Positions 50,701 to 62,700 of a DNA stretch of 64,000 bases are shown in pieces. This DNA comes from Cyclina sinensis (Eukaryota > Mollusca > Bivalvia > Venerida > Veneridae): positions 30,751,290 to 30,815,289 of the forward strand of contig JAAONU010000016.1 in NCBI GenBank assembly GCA_012932295.1. The letters run 5' to 3'. Position 1 is the stretch's first letter, and every line of letters starts with the position of its first letter. The notes under the pieces were generated by a model. The model saw only the letters and a list, made by a program, of their open reading frames with translations. It ran no database searches and was not told where the DNA came from. The translations under genes were made by a program, and so were the position numbers.

Positions 50701-52256
50701 AATCCACATCATTTTGCATATTAAAAAAAAGATTTGCATTAAGTATAAACAGTATTATAAAAGTATCAAGTATGGCTGTAATGTCAGGGTTGGCAATAGT
50801 TCAAATACTTTTTAAGATTTTTTGTGTCCCTTTCCCCTGTTGACTTAGAATTGCTTTTTAAAATAGTTATTTTAAATCTTCGTGAAAATGTCGTTCAAAT
50901 CCAGTGTATTCCCCCTCTAGAGAGTAGAACGAGTCCATAATGTAAAATCAACATTTTTCCCTTAACCTTAAATATACGGATTTTTTCTTTCTTTCACAAA
51001 GCCTGGTCCCCATCTTAGAACGTTGTGCTAGGGGCAAGTTATCCAGACTATCTTCTACACAGTCAACAAGATGCAAATTCTACATGGAGACAACCTTAAC
51101 ACATATTTTTCCACGATCTAAACGATAACATGTTCCGCATCTGATCCAGTCAAAATGGTTAACACCTTGAAAAGTGAACACTTAAAAAAGTATATGAAAC
51201 ATACTAAACCTGAAATAATTACATGAAAAGGCATCAGAAATAGGCAAAAAATGACCAGATCTGTTAAGAACCAATACTAGTAACATGCAGAGCAGTGCAG
51301 CTGTCGCAAACATCAATATCTGGATTACTAGTTTTATTGTTTTATTGGGATTTAACGCCATTTTTAATAGCAAAGGACACATCCCGGCGGTCAGTCCACC
51401 TAACCAGTGTTCCTGGGTATCCAACCAGTTTACTGACCAATTTCTCACTTGCTCAGGAGTAAGAGACAAATGACCTATAGAGGCATTGTCTGAGATCAAT
51501 AATTATGGAGAAATTTGCCAGCCCTGTTAGGGATTGAACTCTGGATAACTACAAAATATAGTATACGTACTTTCATTTACTCGGTAAAGTCGTGATAATT
51601 TCATACATTTCAAACAGAAAAACAAACTCCTTTGAAAACAACAACAACAGTTAAACTCTGCAATAACATTACAGAACACAGTGTTCAGATTTAAATTGTA
51701 ATAAAACATATCCAGTGAATATATTCATTAACAATTTATCAAAGTAACAAGTAGAATAATACAAATGATATTCATGTCATTTATATCAAAATTCAATGGG
51801 TTTCTTTAAAAATGGAAAAGGAATAGACGGTCGCCTTTGTCTGTATCTTTAAACATACGAATTGCTTCGTTTGATGTTCCATTTGTCGTTTCCGTTTTAT
51901 CAGACAATTATCAGACGACTGAATGAAAGTTTAAGTGCTAATTTGGCATCAAGCGGTGACCGACGGTTAGCCTCACTGCAATGCTATTAACTTCAAGACA
52001 TTTTACAGTAGCAATTTTATGCTTGAAAGAGTCTTGCAAATATTAGTTTACTTGTTAAATGAAGTAACAGTCATCATGAATTTAGCAAAGAGAAACAGCA
52101 CCTACTAAGTCTGGCAAATGATTTTTTTCAAGGTAGTGTTACGAGTTCTTAGTACGAACTAAGTAAAATGGCATAATTCAAAAGATTTCTAAAACCACTA
52201 AATCTTTTGCTACTGACCGTTCCAATGCGGTTACCCCACGGGTTCTCATTCTCGTT
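47721..52256. other. Non-coding interval upstream of the LINE
   Basis: AT-rich, with a short CA repeat at 47737-47750, the SINE-like piece at 51310-51560, and old duplicated blocks at 50290-50520 and 51840-52190. Open frames here are short and show no recognisable domain. Confidence 0.5.
51310..51560 (-). repeat. SINE-like interspersed repeat with tRNA-type B box
   Basis: TTGGGATTTAACGCCATTTTT and CTAACCAGTGTTCCTGG are phrases I recall from dispersed mollusc repeats. A minus-strand GAGTTCAATCCC B box lies at about 51530. The 105-residue open frame here is a by-product. The call rests on recall and should be checked by copy number. Confidence 0.4.
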
Positions 52257-52273
52257 AATTGTTTATGGTGCTT
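52257..52273. repeat. LINE target-site duplication, 5' copy
   Basis: Seventeen bases identical to 59104-59120. Bases on either side differ, so 17 bp is the exact length. Confidence 0.92.
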
Positions 52274-52638
52274 TTTTAAAGTGTTTTTGAAGGACTCGAG
52301 CGCAGCCATGGACGCATAACAAGGACATTTAGGAAAAGGGTGTTTTTGGCTGGAAATTTGCTGTTTGTAGAAAAGATATTAAAATAAGACTGTTTAATGG
52401 TATAAACTGTTTTTACAAATCATGATATTGGGATAAATCAACAAAAGAAACTTGAATAGAGTTTTACTGGGGTAATTAAAAAAAAGCAAATACCCCACCC
52501 AATGAGGAAATCAACACCCTTTTGAGATAAAGAAACACTTAAATTCGAACAAATCGATATAAACACAGTGATAAACATTGAGATAACTGAAAATATTTAT
52601 GATAGTTGTTGAAGCTTTAAATTGCCAAAAAATATAAA

Positions 52639-53538
52639 ATGTCTCAAAGAAACACAAGAAGAGAATCTGTGTGTAACTCCCTTGAAGAAAAACACAAAGC
52701 AAAAGAGAAGGCTGAAAATGAAAAACAGAAACAAAAAGGTGATAAAGAAAAAGAGAAAAGTGGCAACCAATTTGATAACGAATTCAGTAAGTTTAAAACT
52801 GAAATTAAAGAGCTTTTTCTAAAATTTGAAGAAAATATGGATAAAAAACTTAATAAACTTGATGAGAAATGCACTACCATTTTTGAGGAATTCAAAGAAG
52901 AAATAAGCAATATAAGGTTTGAGGTAAGAGGCACAAAGGAAGAGGTAAAGAAGCTTGAGGTAAAGGTACTAGATTTATAGAACAGTGTGACTTATCAGGC
53001 AGAAAAACAGGAGGATTTTGCTGATTTACAAAGTGACAGATTGAATAAAGTGAATCATGAATTGGAGGAAATGAAGAGAAAAGTTATGCTCCTAGAAAAG
53101 TATGACAGGAAGTATAACCTCCTGTTCTATGGAATATCTGAGGACAAGGAAGAAAACATTAAGGAGAAAATGAAAAACTTCTTTGAAACTACCCTGAAAA
53201 TTGACAAGGACAAAGTAAATGCAATGCAATTTATACACTGCCACAGAATCCCTTTTGAAGGAGAGGGTCCCAAACCTGTAATAGTTAGGTTTTTATCTTT
53301 TGAGGACAGAGAGTTAGTATATTCCAAGGAGTTGTTACCAATTCTCAGAGATAACAAACAAAGAATCCTGACTGACCTACCTGTTGAAATGAAAAGAATG
53401 AGGGCAAAACTAGCAAAGGAGGCATACAAAATTAGAAAAGAGGAGGGTCTAAAAACAAGAATAAAAGAGAGGGGACTGTCTGTTTATTTAGAAGTCAGAA
53501 AAACTACAGAAGACAGCTGGGAAAGAAGGGAAGTGTAA
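52639..53538 (+). pseudogene. LINE ORF1 (coiled coil plus RNA-binding domain), one premature stop
   Basis: ORF1 of the LINE, about 300 codons starting MSQRNTRRES. A Lys/Glu-rich coiled coil fills the first 145 codons. It is followed by an L1 ORF1p-like RNA-binding domain (NLLFYGI, HCHRIPFEGEGPKPVIVRFL) and a C-terminal basic helical part (MKRMRAKLAKEAYKIRKEEG). A single in-frame TAG at 52978-52980 splits the frame; both sides share the same frame. In related elements this protein coats the RNA and acts as a chaperone. Confidence 0.88.
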
Positions 53539-55019
53539 ATTTAAGAGGAACTGCTTGTAATTATTTTATAGCAAGATAAATCAAAATGTCTGAGTAACAC
53601 TGTTTTTTTTGTGTGTGCTGTGTTTTCTTCTTTCAATTATATAAATAGCTATTCTTTTTAAACAATTGCTAAGATCATCTCTAAAGTTTGAGTATAGGGA
53701 GTGAGACCTGTATACATATATTTAGTATATTTAGTGTCTTTCTTTCTTCTTTTAAGAGCCTATGTAATTAGAGAATTAAATATTAATTGCAACTGCAACA
53801 CTAAAAAGCATATTTTGAGAAATATATATATCAAGGGATAATGTGTGTGTTTTTGTAATCATAATCTTAGTGTTTTTGTGCTTTTAAAAATATTCCTTGT
53901 CATGACATCTCTTCATTTCAAAAACATATCTATTTACAGGTTAACATTAAGCTTATTTTTGTTAGATGGTGTGGTGATAAGATATATAATACACTTTATC
54001 GAAATATTTCAAATAATTTCACAAAAAAAGAAATTTTGTTTTGTTTGAACCTATGTTTTCTTTAAGAACGCAACCTTGTTTTTATTATCTCCCCTTCTTT
54101 CTTATATAGATATATGCGTGTGTGTGTTTATTTATAGTTTGTACTTACCGGGTCAGTTTAGTGCAACTGACCCGATTTGTTATACGTCTTCTTTTTGTAC
54201 CCAACAAATAGAATGTACTTGTAAAGATTTTTTGTTTTTATATCAATAAATACTCTTTCGAATATCTGTTTTCAATGAAAACATCCACTTTGTTTAGTTT
54301 ATTTCGTATTTTTAGTTCATAGATATTGTCATATTTCCAGTACTTTTGTAAAAAAGTAAAAAAAAAGTTTAGTGATGAAATAATTGAGATAAGCTATGTC
54401 TACACAATGCTGACTTTAGTTTTTCAAAATTATTATGAAACTCGTTTAAAATGTTTATCAAAAAGATTACTCACACAGTCCTTTTCCTTCATCACTTTTT
54501 AAAGTGTAAAGAACTAAATCACACACTATATATGGTTAATTAATTAATCATATCCATTTACTAAAATAGTAAATAATCCAATTTTCCCGTCTGTATTTGC
54601 TACAATTATGTAGGTTAAAAAAACAAACGCACAGCTGTTTGTATAACAGTGCACGCACAAGTGTTTACAAGAGTAACAGTTAACAGTTAGGAAAATAAAA
54701 TCCTTTTCTAAACATCTCTTAACCCTAAAGAAAAGGATAGGTGGTACATATTTTTTATTAAGATTGCAGCCGCTTTCACCTTTTTTCTGTTTTTGTGTGC
54801 GACTAAACAATTGACGCCGATTTATTCTACTTTTCTACAGAAGAAAAGTATATTTATTTTTCATTTGTTTGTTTGTTGTTTTTTTCATGCTGCTTAGTTT
54901 ATTTTTGTTACTTTTGTTTGTATTTAGGCAGCTCAGAACTATCATTATTTATTGCAAGGGAACACAATATGCTGAAATTTATATTGAATGTTCGATGTTA
55001 CAAAGTGTCAATGTAAATC
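53539..55019 (+). other. Long LINE inter-ORF spacer with perfect stem-loop
   Basis: About 1.5 kb without coding potential between ORF1 and ORF2. It contains a 10-bp perfect stem with a 6-nt loop at 54150-54175 (CGGGTCAGTT / AACTGACCCG) and an AATAAA at about 54246. Most L1-type elements have short or overlapping ORF junctions, so this spacer is unusual. No target duplication of a nested insertion was seen. Confidence 0.6.
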
Positions 55020-58000
55020 ATGGCTGATTTAAATATTATTTCATGTAATTGTCGAGGCTTGCATGATAGCGAAAAGCGAAGAGACGTGTTTAATTTTTTA
55101 AAAGAAAAAGATGCTGACATTTTTTGTATTCAAGATGTTCATTTTACATGTGATATGTATAAACAGATTTATAATGACTGGAACGCTGAATGTATATTTA
55201 GATACGGCGAGTCTAATGCCAGGGGTGAAGGTATATTATTCAGCGAAAAGTTAGATTTTAAGATTCATAAAACGGTCATAGATCATTGTGGAAACTATGT
55301 GATAGTAGATTTAGAGGTTAATTCGAAACGTTTTACTTAGATTTATATTATGGTCCAAATATTGACAAACCGGCCTTTTATGAAAATATTTTTCAAATTA
55401 TAGATGATATTGGAAATGAAGCTTTTATCTGGTGTGGAGACTTTAATTTTGTGTGAGATGTAGATTTAGATTATTATAACTATAAGTCTTTTAATAATAA
55501 CAGAAAAGCCAGGTTGTATTTACTAGAAGAAGTAAAAAAAAAGACTACTGTATGATCCATTTCGTCAACTACACGGTAATTTACGAAAATTTCTTGGCGT
55601 AGAACAAATCCCCTTCAACAAGCTAGATTAGACTTTTTCTTAATTACAGAAGATTTTCTTTCAAGCATTAGGATGTGTGAAATTGATATCAGCTACAGAT
55701 CAGATCACTCTATGATTAGACTTAAGCTGAGTTTTGAAAATATTACTCACGGTAAGGGTCTATGGAAATTCAACAATTCTCTCCTATATGATAATGACTA
55801 CCTTAAATGCATAAATGAAAAAATTGACCAGATAAAATTACAGTATTGTTTACCTGTTTACGAATTGTCAAATATAACAAACATAGAAGATGATAATTTA
55901 CAATTTGTAATTGATGATGCTCTTTTTCTTGATACCTTACTTATGGAAATAAGAGGGAAAACACTATCGTATTCTACTTATAGAAATAAATGTAAAACAA
56001 CAAGAGAAATTACACTTCAGTCAGAAATACGGAAACTCGAAGAAAATCTTTGTGAACACAATAAAGAAAATTTGCAATTGTTGCAGACAGAATTACAGAA
56101 CCTAAGGTTGGATAAAATGAAAGGACACTTTATTAGATCTAGGGCAGAATGGATAGATAATGGTGAAAAAACTTCGAATTTTTTTTGTCAACTAGAAAAA
56201 CAACATTATATAAATAAAACTATTCCTTTTCTGGCAAAGGAAAATGGCGACATGATATATGACAGACGGGAAATTTTAAAAGAAACAGAATCTTTTTATA
56301 AAATGTTATATACAAAAGTAGATAAAAGAACTGAATTTGATATTAAGAGCTTTTTAGGTGATATATCAACTCCAAAATTATCCGAAAATCAAGCTAATAA
56401 ACTAGAAGGATTATTGACTTTGTCTGAAGTAACGTAAACTTTAAAAAACATGAAGAATGATAAAAGCCCGGGGTCAGATGGATTTTCTTCCAATTTCTTT
56501 GAAGTGTTTTGGAAAAAAATCGGTATTTTTGTTGTAAGGGCTATAAACTCTGCCTTTAAAAAAGGAGAGCTGTCTTTTACACAAAAACAAGGAATAATCG
56601 TCTGCATACCAAAACAAAATAAACCTAAACAATATTTGAAAAAATGGAGACCTATTACTCTACTAAATACTGTGTACAAGTTAGCATCCGAATCAATAGC
56701 AACGCGACTCAAAACTGTTTTAGATAGTCTTATTCATACAGATCAGACAGGATTTATTAAAGGAAGATTCATTGGAGAAAATACACGTCTGTTATATGAT
56801 ATTATGAATATTACAGAAACTAATAACATACCTGGCCTTTTATTGATGATTGATTTTGAAAAGGCCTTTGATACTTTATCTTTCGAGTTTATATCAAAAA
56901 CACTGGATTTCTTTAATTTTGGTTCTGATTTCAAAAGATGGCTAGCCTTATTTTACAATGATGTAAGAACAGCTATACAGCTGAACGGTTTCTTATCAAA
57001 CTTTATCAAAATAGAGAGGGGTTGTCGTCAGGGGGATCCGATTAGTCCTTATATTTTTGTGTGCTGAGATTTTAGCTTTAAAAATCAGAAATTGTCAGAA
57101 TATTAAAGGAATTTCTATAAACGGGGAAGAATACAAAATATCCCAGTTCGCTGATGACACTACATTACTCTTGGATGGATCTGATGAATCTTTAAATAGT
57201 GCATTAAATGTCTTAAACCAATTTGCTATTTTATCTGGCTTGAGGGTTAATTTTGAGAAAACCCATGTTATTTGGATAGGTTCCCTTAAGTATAGTACAA
57301 GATCTATTAAAACAAAATGGAAATTAAACTGGGGTTCGACATGCTTTAAACTTTTAGGTATATGGTTTCATATTGATCAAGAGAAAATGATAGATATAAA
57401 CTTTAAGGAAAAGCTTGAAAAAATTAAAAAAAGCATTTTGAATTGGCAGAAAAGGCAACTTACACCGATTGGAAGAATGACTGTAGTAAAGTCGTTGTTG
57501 TTACCGTTACTAACCCATTTATTAATTTCAATACCCAACCCTGACATGCAATTTATGCAGAATATAAATAAACTCTTTTTTGAATTTGTGTGGCAAGGAC
57601 CTTCAAAAATTAAAGCTTCTGTGCTTGTTAAGAATGTGTCAAATGGCGGATTGAAAATGATAGATATATTTGCATATATGAAAAGTTTGAAACTAATTTG
57701 GTTTAAGAGAATGTTTAAATCTAGTGATAGTAAGTGTTTTAAATTGATTCACAGTTTTATAAACTTTGAAAAATTGTTAAATTTTGGAACATGCTATGTC
57801 GACACAGTTTCAAAGGGTTTAAGAAACATTTTTTGGAAAGACGTATTAGATGCGTATTCTAGCTTGGTAGAAAAGATACCTATACAAAATATTGATGATT
57901 TTCTAGAGTTGCCTATTTTTTATAATAGTAAGTTTTTAATCGATAAAAAGTCAGTTTTTATTAAGGCATGGTATGATAAAGGTATCAGATACGTTAAGGA

Positions 58001-58783
58001 CCTTTTAAGCAGTGAAGGTAAATTTATTGACAGGCAAGAGCTTGAAAACGCAACAGGCTTGAAAATCAACTTTTTAACATACTTAGGGCTACGAACTGTA
58101 ATAAAAAAGGTTATGGATACATTGCATCTAAAAATGAATAGAAAAACCAACTGTTATAACTTTCCTATTATACCCCTTTTTCTTAGTCCGATTTTTCATG
58201 ATTTGAAAGGTAAAAGACAGATATATAATATTTTAATTAGTAATACGGAAACCCCTTCTTGGGGCAAAATGGCGTAGCATCTTTCAAAATGAAGAACTAT
58301 CGTGGAATGATATATATACTTGGGTGTTTAATATTACTGAAGTGGCTCCAAATCAGAATAACACATAGAATTTTAGGTACAAATGTTTTATTATACAAAA
58401 TGAAAAAGAATCCAACACAGTTATGCAATTTTTGTAAAATCCATGATGAAACATTAACACACTTATTTTGGGAATGTACGGTAACTCAGTCTTTGATAGA
58501 AAAAGTTTGTACAGTTGTAAAAAATAGAGAAAGAACTTTTAGTGTAGATTGCAAGTCTTTTATACTAGGATACACTAACAAAGGTTTTGAATGTTATAAT
58601 ATGTTATGTTTAGAAATTAAAAGATACCTATTTTTATGTAAACGAAAATGTATACTTCCATCCTTTATAGGTTTAAAGAGAAGTTTGAAGCTAGCCTTGT
58701 CAATTATAAGCAAGTCTTATAAGAATGAAAAATACAAATCTTACCGGTATATTGTAGAACTACTGGTTATTGATGGAACATAA
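55020..58783 (+). pseudogene. LINE ORF2 (endonuclease, reverse transcriptase), multiply broken
   Basis: ORF2 starts MADLNIISCNCRGL, the N-terminus of an APE-type endonuclease. Endonuclease motifs visible: IFCIQDVHF, WCGDFNF and YRSDHSM near 55690. The RT domain runs from about 56450 to 57400, with the catalytic FADD at about 57150. A C-terminal CNFCKIHDETLTHLFWEC zinc-binding motif lies at about 58430-58480. Breaks: frameshift near 55335, TGA at 55454-55456, frameshifts near 55545 and 55605, TAA at 56435-56437, frameshift near 57060, and two shifts between 58270 and 58370. All intervening segments keep coding character, so the damage post-dates insertion. Confidence 0.9.
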
Positions 58784-59103
58784 CCTTATCAATTGTTTAT
58801 GAGTGTTTCACCCTTAAACTGAAAAGAAATATTTGGCTTCCTTATTATTATTGTTAAAACTATCAACTAGCAGCTTTTTTATATAAAAGGTCCCTGATAC
58901 AGCTTATTAAAAACAAATGATACTCCCCATATTGTAGTGATGTACTGAAAATTATTTTTCTTTTTGTGTTTATTATTCATGGATTATTCAATGTTACTAT
59001 ATACTATGAAAATTTGTAAGGTTGATAGAGGATGGTTCCCCGACCTCTTCTCAACCTATTACGGGGACAATAAACGGGGTAACCCTTTTGGGGCCTCAAA
59101 AAA

Positions 59104-59120
59104 AATTGTTTATGGTGCTT
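59104..59120. repeat. LINE target-site duplication, 3' copy
   Basis: Seventeen bases identical to 52257-52273, directly after the A-rich 3' end of the LINE. Confidence 0.92.
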
Positions 59121-59297
59121 CTGTTTTTTAATTGATCTGTATATAAATTCATGCTCTACTTTTAGACTGTGTATGGAGGCTGTGTTTTCTGTGGATTTTT
59201 CTGATATGAGTTTTTCACTTTTTCCATGAGTCGAAGTAGCTCAGTCGGTACAGATTTGATTTATTTTTTTGGGGTCTAGCCGATGCCAAATAGGTTT

Positions 59298-59732
59298 GAA
59301 AGAGGTAAATATCCTAGATATTTATATATTTATTTAAAGAATATAACAGATATAAATTGTAGTTTATCTTCATGTATATAATGACCAGGTATCAAGTGCA
59401 GTATGGTATATTAGAACAGTATATTTATGGATAAAAGAGTGCTAACTTTAGTATTCATATATTAGAGATCAAGCTCACATATATTTCTGTCTATTTCAAA
59501 TTACAATCTTGAACAGATGTCTAAGTATAACTAAAACAATGAAAATCTAAATGGAGACTCTTAGGAATTAAGTCCCAAAATAATGTACACTTTTTAAATT
59601 ATTTACTGAAAACAATAATTACCTGAAAGAAGTAATTATCCTAGATATTTATGTATTAATTGAAAGAATATAACATATTAAAGTAATCTAAATCTTCATG
59701 TATAAAATGACCAGTATCAAGTGCAGTGAAAC
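59298..59732. repeat. Direct repeat of about 105 bp, offset about 329
   Basis: Copies at about 59298-59405 and 59626-59732 share TATCCTAGATATTTAT, TCTTCATGTATA and TATCAAGTGCAGT. They lie shortly downstream of the LINE. Confidence 0.65.
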
Positions 59733-62700
59733 ATTAAACCCGGTACCCGAGCATTTGAGATGTAGTCACGAGTGACAGGTTAGTAATTGTTAGTCATGAA
59801 TGAAAATAGATTTGGGGACTATTAAGACAGACAATAACGGCAAATATAGAGCTAATATAGGATATTAATGTTACATTTAAGGTTGAGATGGTTCATGAGC
59901 GATATTAAATTGGCGTCCTATGACACATGCAATGCTAAGGAAGATGTTATATACATCATAACCTTTTAGGCAGAAAATACATCTGAAGGTAAACCGTCTG
60001 TATACAAGAAAATCTGACTGACAGGCTCTTATGGCTGACAGACCTATGTATATTTATTGCTTCTTATAAAATGAGAGTGCTAATATATCACGAAAGCAAT
60101 ATTGACCTTCTTTGATTAAACTTGTTACTGTTAACTACTTGACTTGTTTAATGACTGGCAAACTAGTCAATATTTTATGATCGCAAACAAAAATAAAACT
60201 TGTCCCTGTCACGTGTTACAGAGTAGATTTTTAACCTTTTAACCTTTTAAGATTAGGGAAGTCAGTGACAAAAATAGCAACACTGATGTCCAGAAACAAT
60301 GTTGCCATAGGCAAAAATTTTCTGAAACTTATTCGGTTGTGTAATCAGCTGGATAAGAGCGCAATGTGTCGGACAATGTCATTCGCTTGCTATTAATGGT
60401 GATTGGTATTATTGACCAGTTGCTCGATTTTCAGAATTCAGATACCTGATTACCAAGATAAGATACTTCGTAAGTATTTCTAGTGACAAATAAGACACAA
60501 TTATACTACAGTTAATACTATTTTGGAAATGCAGATGGACAATTTACAGTTTTCTATCTAAATACTGAGTAACATTCCACTATTAAATCTACGTTAATTA
60601 TTTCAAAATCATGCGAAAATCAGCAATTTAAACGAACAAAAGTATAAAATTTAGAACAAAAAATGTGCCAATAGGACCGATTTTTTTATTAAGGCAATTT
60701 TTTGACTGTTCTCATTAGCAAACCGTTACCGAAGTATATGAAATAAAATACTGGTAATTACCAGTCTGCATTACTGAAGTAAATGAAATGGAATACTGGT
60801 TATTGCCAGTCTGCATTTCTAAATTACATATACGGTATAATACTCCGGACGCAGATCATTAGTTTTGCAATTATTTTCAAGTAGAAGAAAATGCAGTTCT
60901 TAAACCATCACTTATATTAATTCGAGATGATAGATATTTCTGAGTAAGAAATCAAATGGATATACCACTAAAAAAGTATTATCCATAATTAGGAAATAGA
61001 TTTTAAGTTTGAGTGTTCTACCGTCAAATATAGCACGGTGTCGAGTTCAGATGCGTATTAATTTTATCACGAAGGCCGTAGGCCTGAGTGATTAAATAAT
61101 AACGCATCTGAACGAGATACCGTGCTATATTCGAACACAAAAACTTTAAAATCTATTTCCATTCTAACACATATGTATTATAAGGGACAAAAGTATGTGC
61201 TTTACTTATCAGGCCATATTGAACGGTTATTGACCCTGACAGGCTATTCCGTTTACCCCGCTATTCATTCCCCACGTGAAAATGAAAACAACAAGGTTAT
61301 TTTATCTTATCAGTCAATAATTAACGTTTAAACAAATATCTGTAATTTTTTCATAGATGAACATCAAAGAAGATAATTTAGTCCAAAACAATATTTCACT
61401 TTAAAAATATTTAAAAACAATTTTCGGTTTACAATGAAAAATAAGAACAGCCGAAATTAGTTTGCAGTGACGTCAGCGGGCGCACGCTTTTATTGCAGCG
61501 TTATCTAATATAATTATATGATATATCATGCTCAATTCCTTCTTTGTTTATTGTCGGCGAATTGCGGATAATGTTAGAATGCTAAATACATTTGTAAAAC
61601 ATTTTTATTCTAACTGAACGAAACCGGCGACATCACAAGCTCATTAATAAGAAACTATAGTCTGGCCTTATCTAATCATACCATCTAGCAAACGGTGGTA
61701 GATGATATAACTTGAAGAGATGGTGACTTTAGATATTTACAAATGAAGGCGAACTCGAAGTGTATTTAAGGAGTCTAAAAGCAAAAATGCAAAATGATTA
61801 CTTTTTCTTGAAAACTTTAGCCAATGTTTAACAATACAATTTCTGTTAGCATAAACTATGCTCTTTAAAAACAATAAAACATTTATATGTGTTCTTATAG
61901 TCTAAGAAATACTAAATGATTAAAACAGAAACCAGTGGTATTTTTATTTAATTTAAACATTTAAACTGTAATAAGTGTCAAATAAGTCTGATACATAAAG
62001 AAGCACGTGTTTATATGTAATATTCAATCTAAAAACAAATCAAAATACACCGAAGAAATTTGTTTAAGAGAATCTTACTCAATATATGAATAAATTTATG
62101 ACAGTTGAATAGATTTTCTTTTTATTATCATAAATAATATGAATAAATCAGCATTTCCAAAGTAATACAAGTATCTAAGTATCTAAATATGTGATTTTAA
62201 ACCAGACAGCATCGATAAATCATTAAGCAAATTTCAGAACATGTAAATTTTATAGTTACTGTAATAGTTATCTAAAATTAAGTGAATTTAGATTCAATAT
62301 ACAGATGACTAGATCAGAATTCCACACACCATTAGTCGTGAAAGACAACAAAATTTCAAGCACTTCATTAACAATCCCAAACGGTCCAGCGTTGGTTAAA
62401 ATCAGCAGACTAAAAGCGAAAAATTATTTGCTTGTTATTGTTTTGTTAATGGAACTAATGGAAGTGTCTGAATATACAATTCTGTTGATGATGAAAGCCA
62501 CACGCTTAGCACTTAAAAGATTATTCTGCAATGTATTTTCTTTTGCTTTAGATATAAAATAAGGCATTTTGTCTTTGATACGCAACTAATGTCAGCTGTA
62601 ACATTTTAGCCAAACTTGATACTTTAAGAAAAATGTACTCATAACTCTAGTTTGGGTGTCAGTTTACATGCTTAGTTGTCTGAAAGTAACATTTGTTGGT

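Larger units (their letters stand above)
52274..59103 (+). mobile_element. Full-length but mutated L1/Tx1-type LINE retrotransposon
   Basis: A 6.8-kb insertion bounded by a perfect 17-bp direct repeat (AATTGTTTATGGTGCTT at 52257-52273 and 59104-59120) and ending in a short A-run, as expected from target-primed reverse transcription. Order: 5' UTR (52274-52638), ORF1 (coiled coil plus RNA-binding domain), a long inter-ORF spacer, then ORF2 with APE endonuclease, reverse transcriptase and a C-terminal zinc-knuckle region. RT motif wording (KSPGSDGF, LLMIDFEKAFDTLSFEF, RGCRQGDPISPYIF, QFADDTTLLLDG) is typical of the L1/Tx1 clade. Several stops and frameshifts make this copy inactive as it stands. 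Confidence 0.93.

Noticed and set aside
51182..51499. Minus-strand 105-codon frame with a membrane-like segment
   Set aside because: It coincides with an interspersed SINE-like repeat and reads through non-coding repeat sequence.
56450..58277. Domesticated or viral reverse transcriptase gene
   Set aside because: Motifs, ORF1 partner, A-run and 17-bp target duplication show an ordinary LINE insertion, with breaks that argue against a conserved host role.
59228..59260. tRNA gene just downstream of the LINE (GAAGTAGCTCAGTCGGTACAG)
   Set aside because: Only an A-box-like half is present; no B box or anticodon stem follows.
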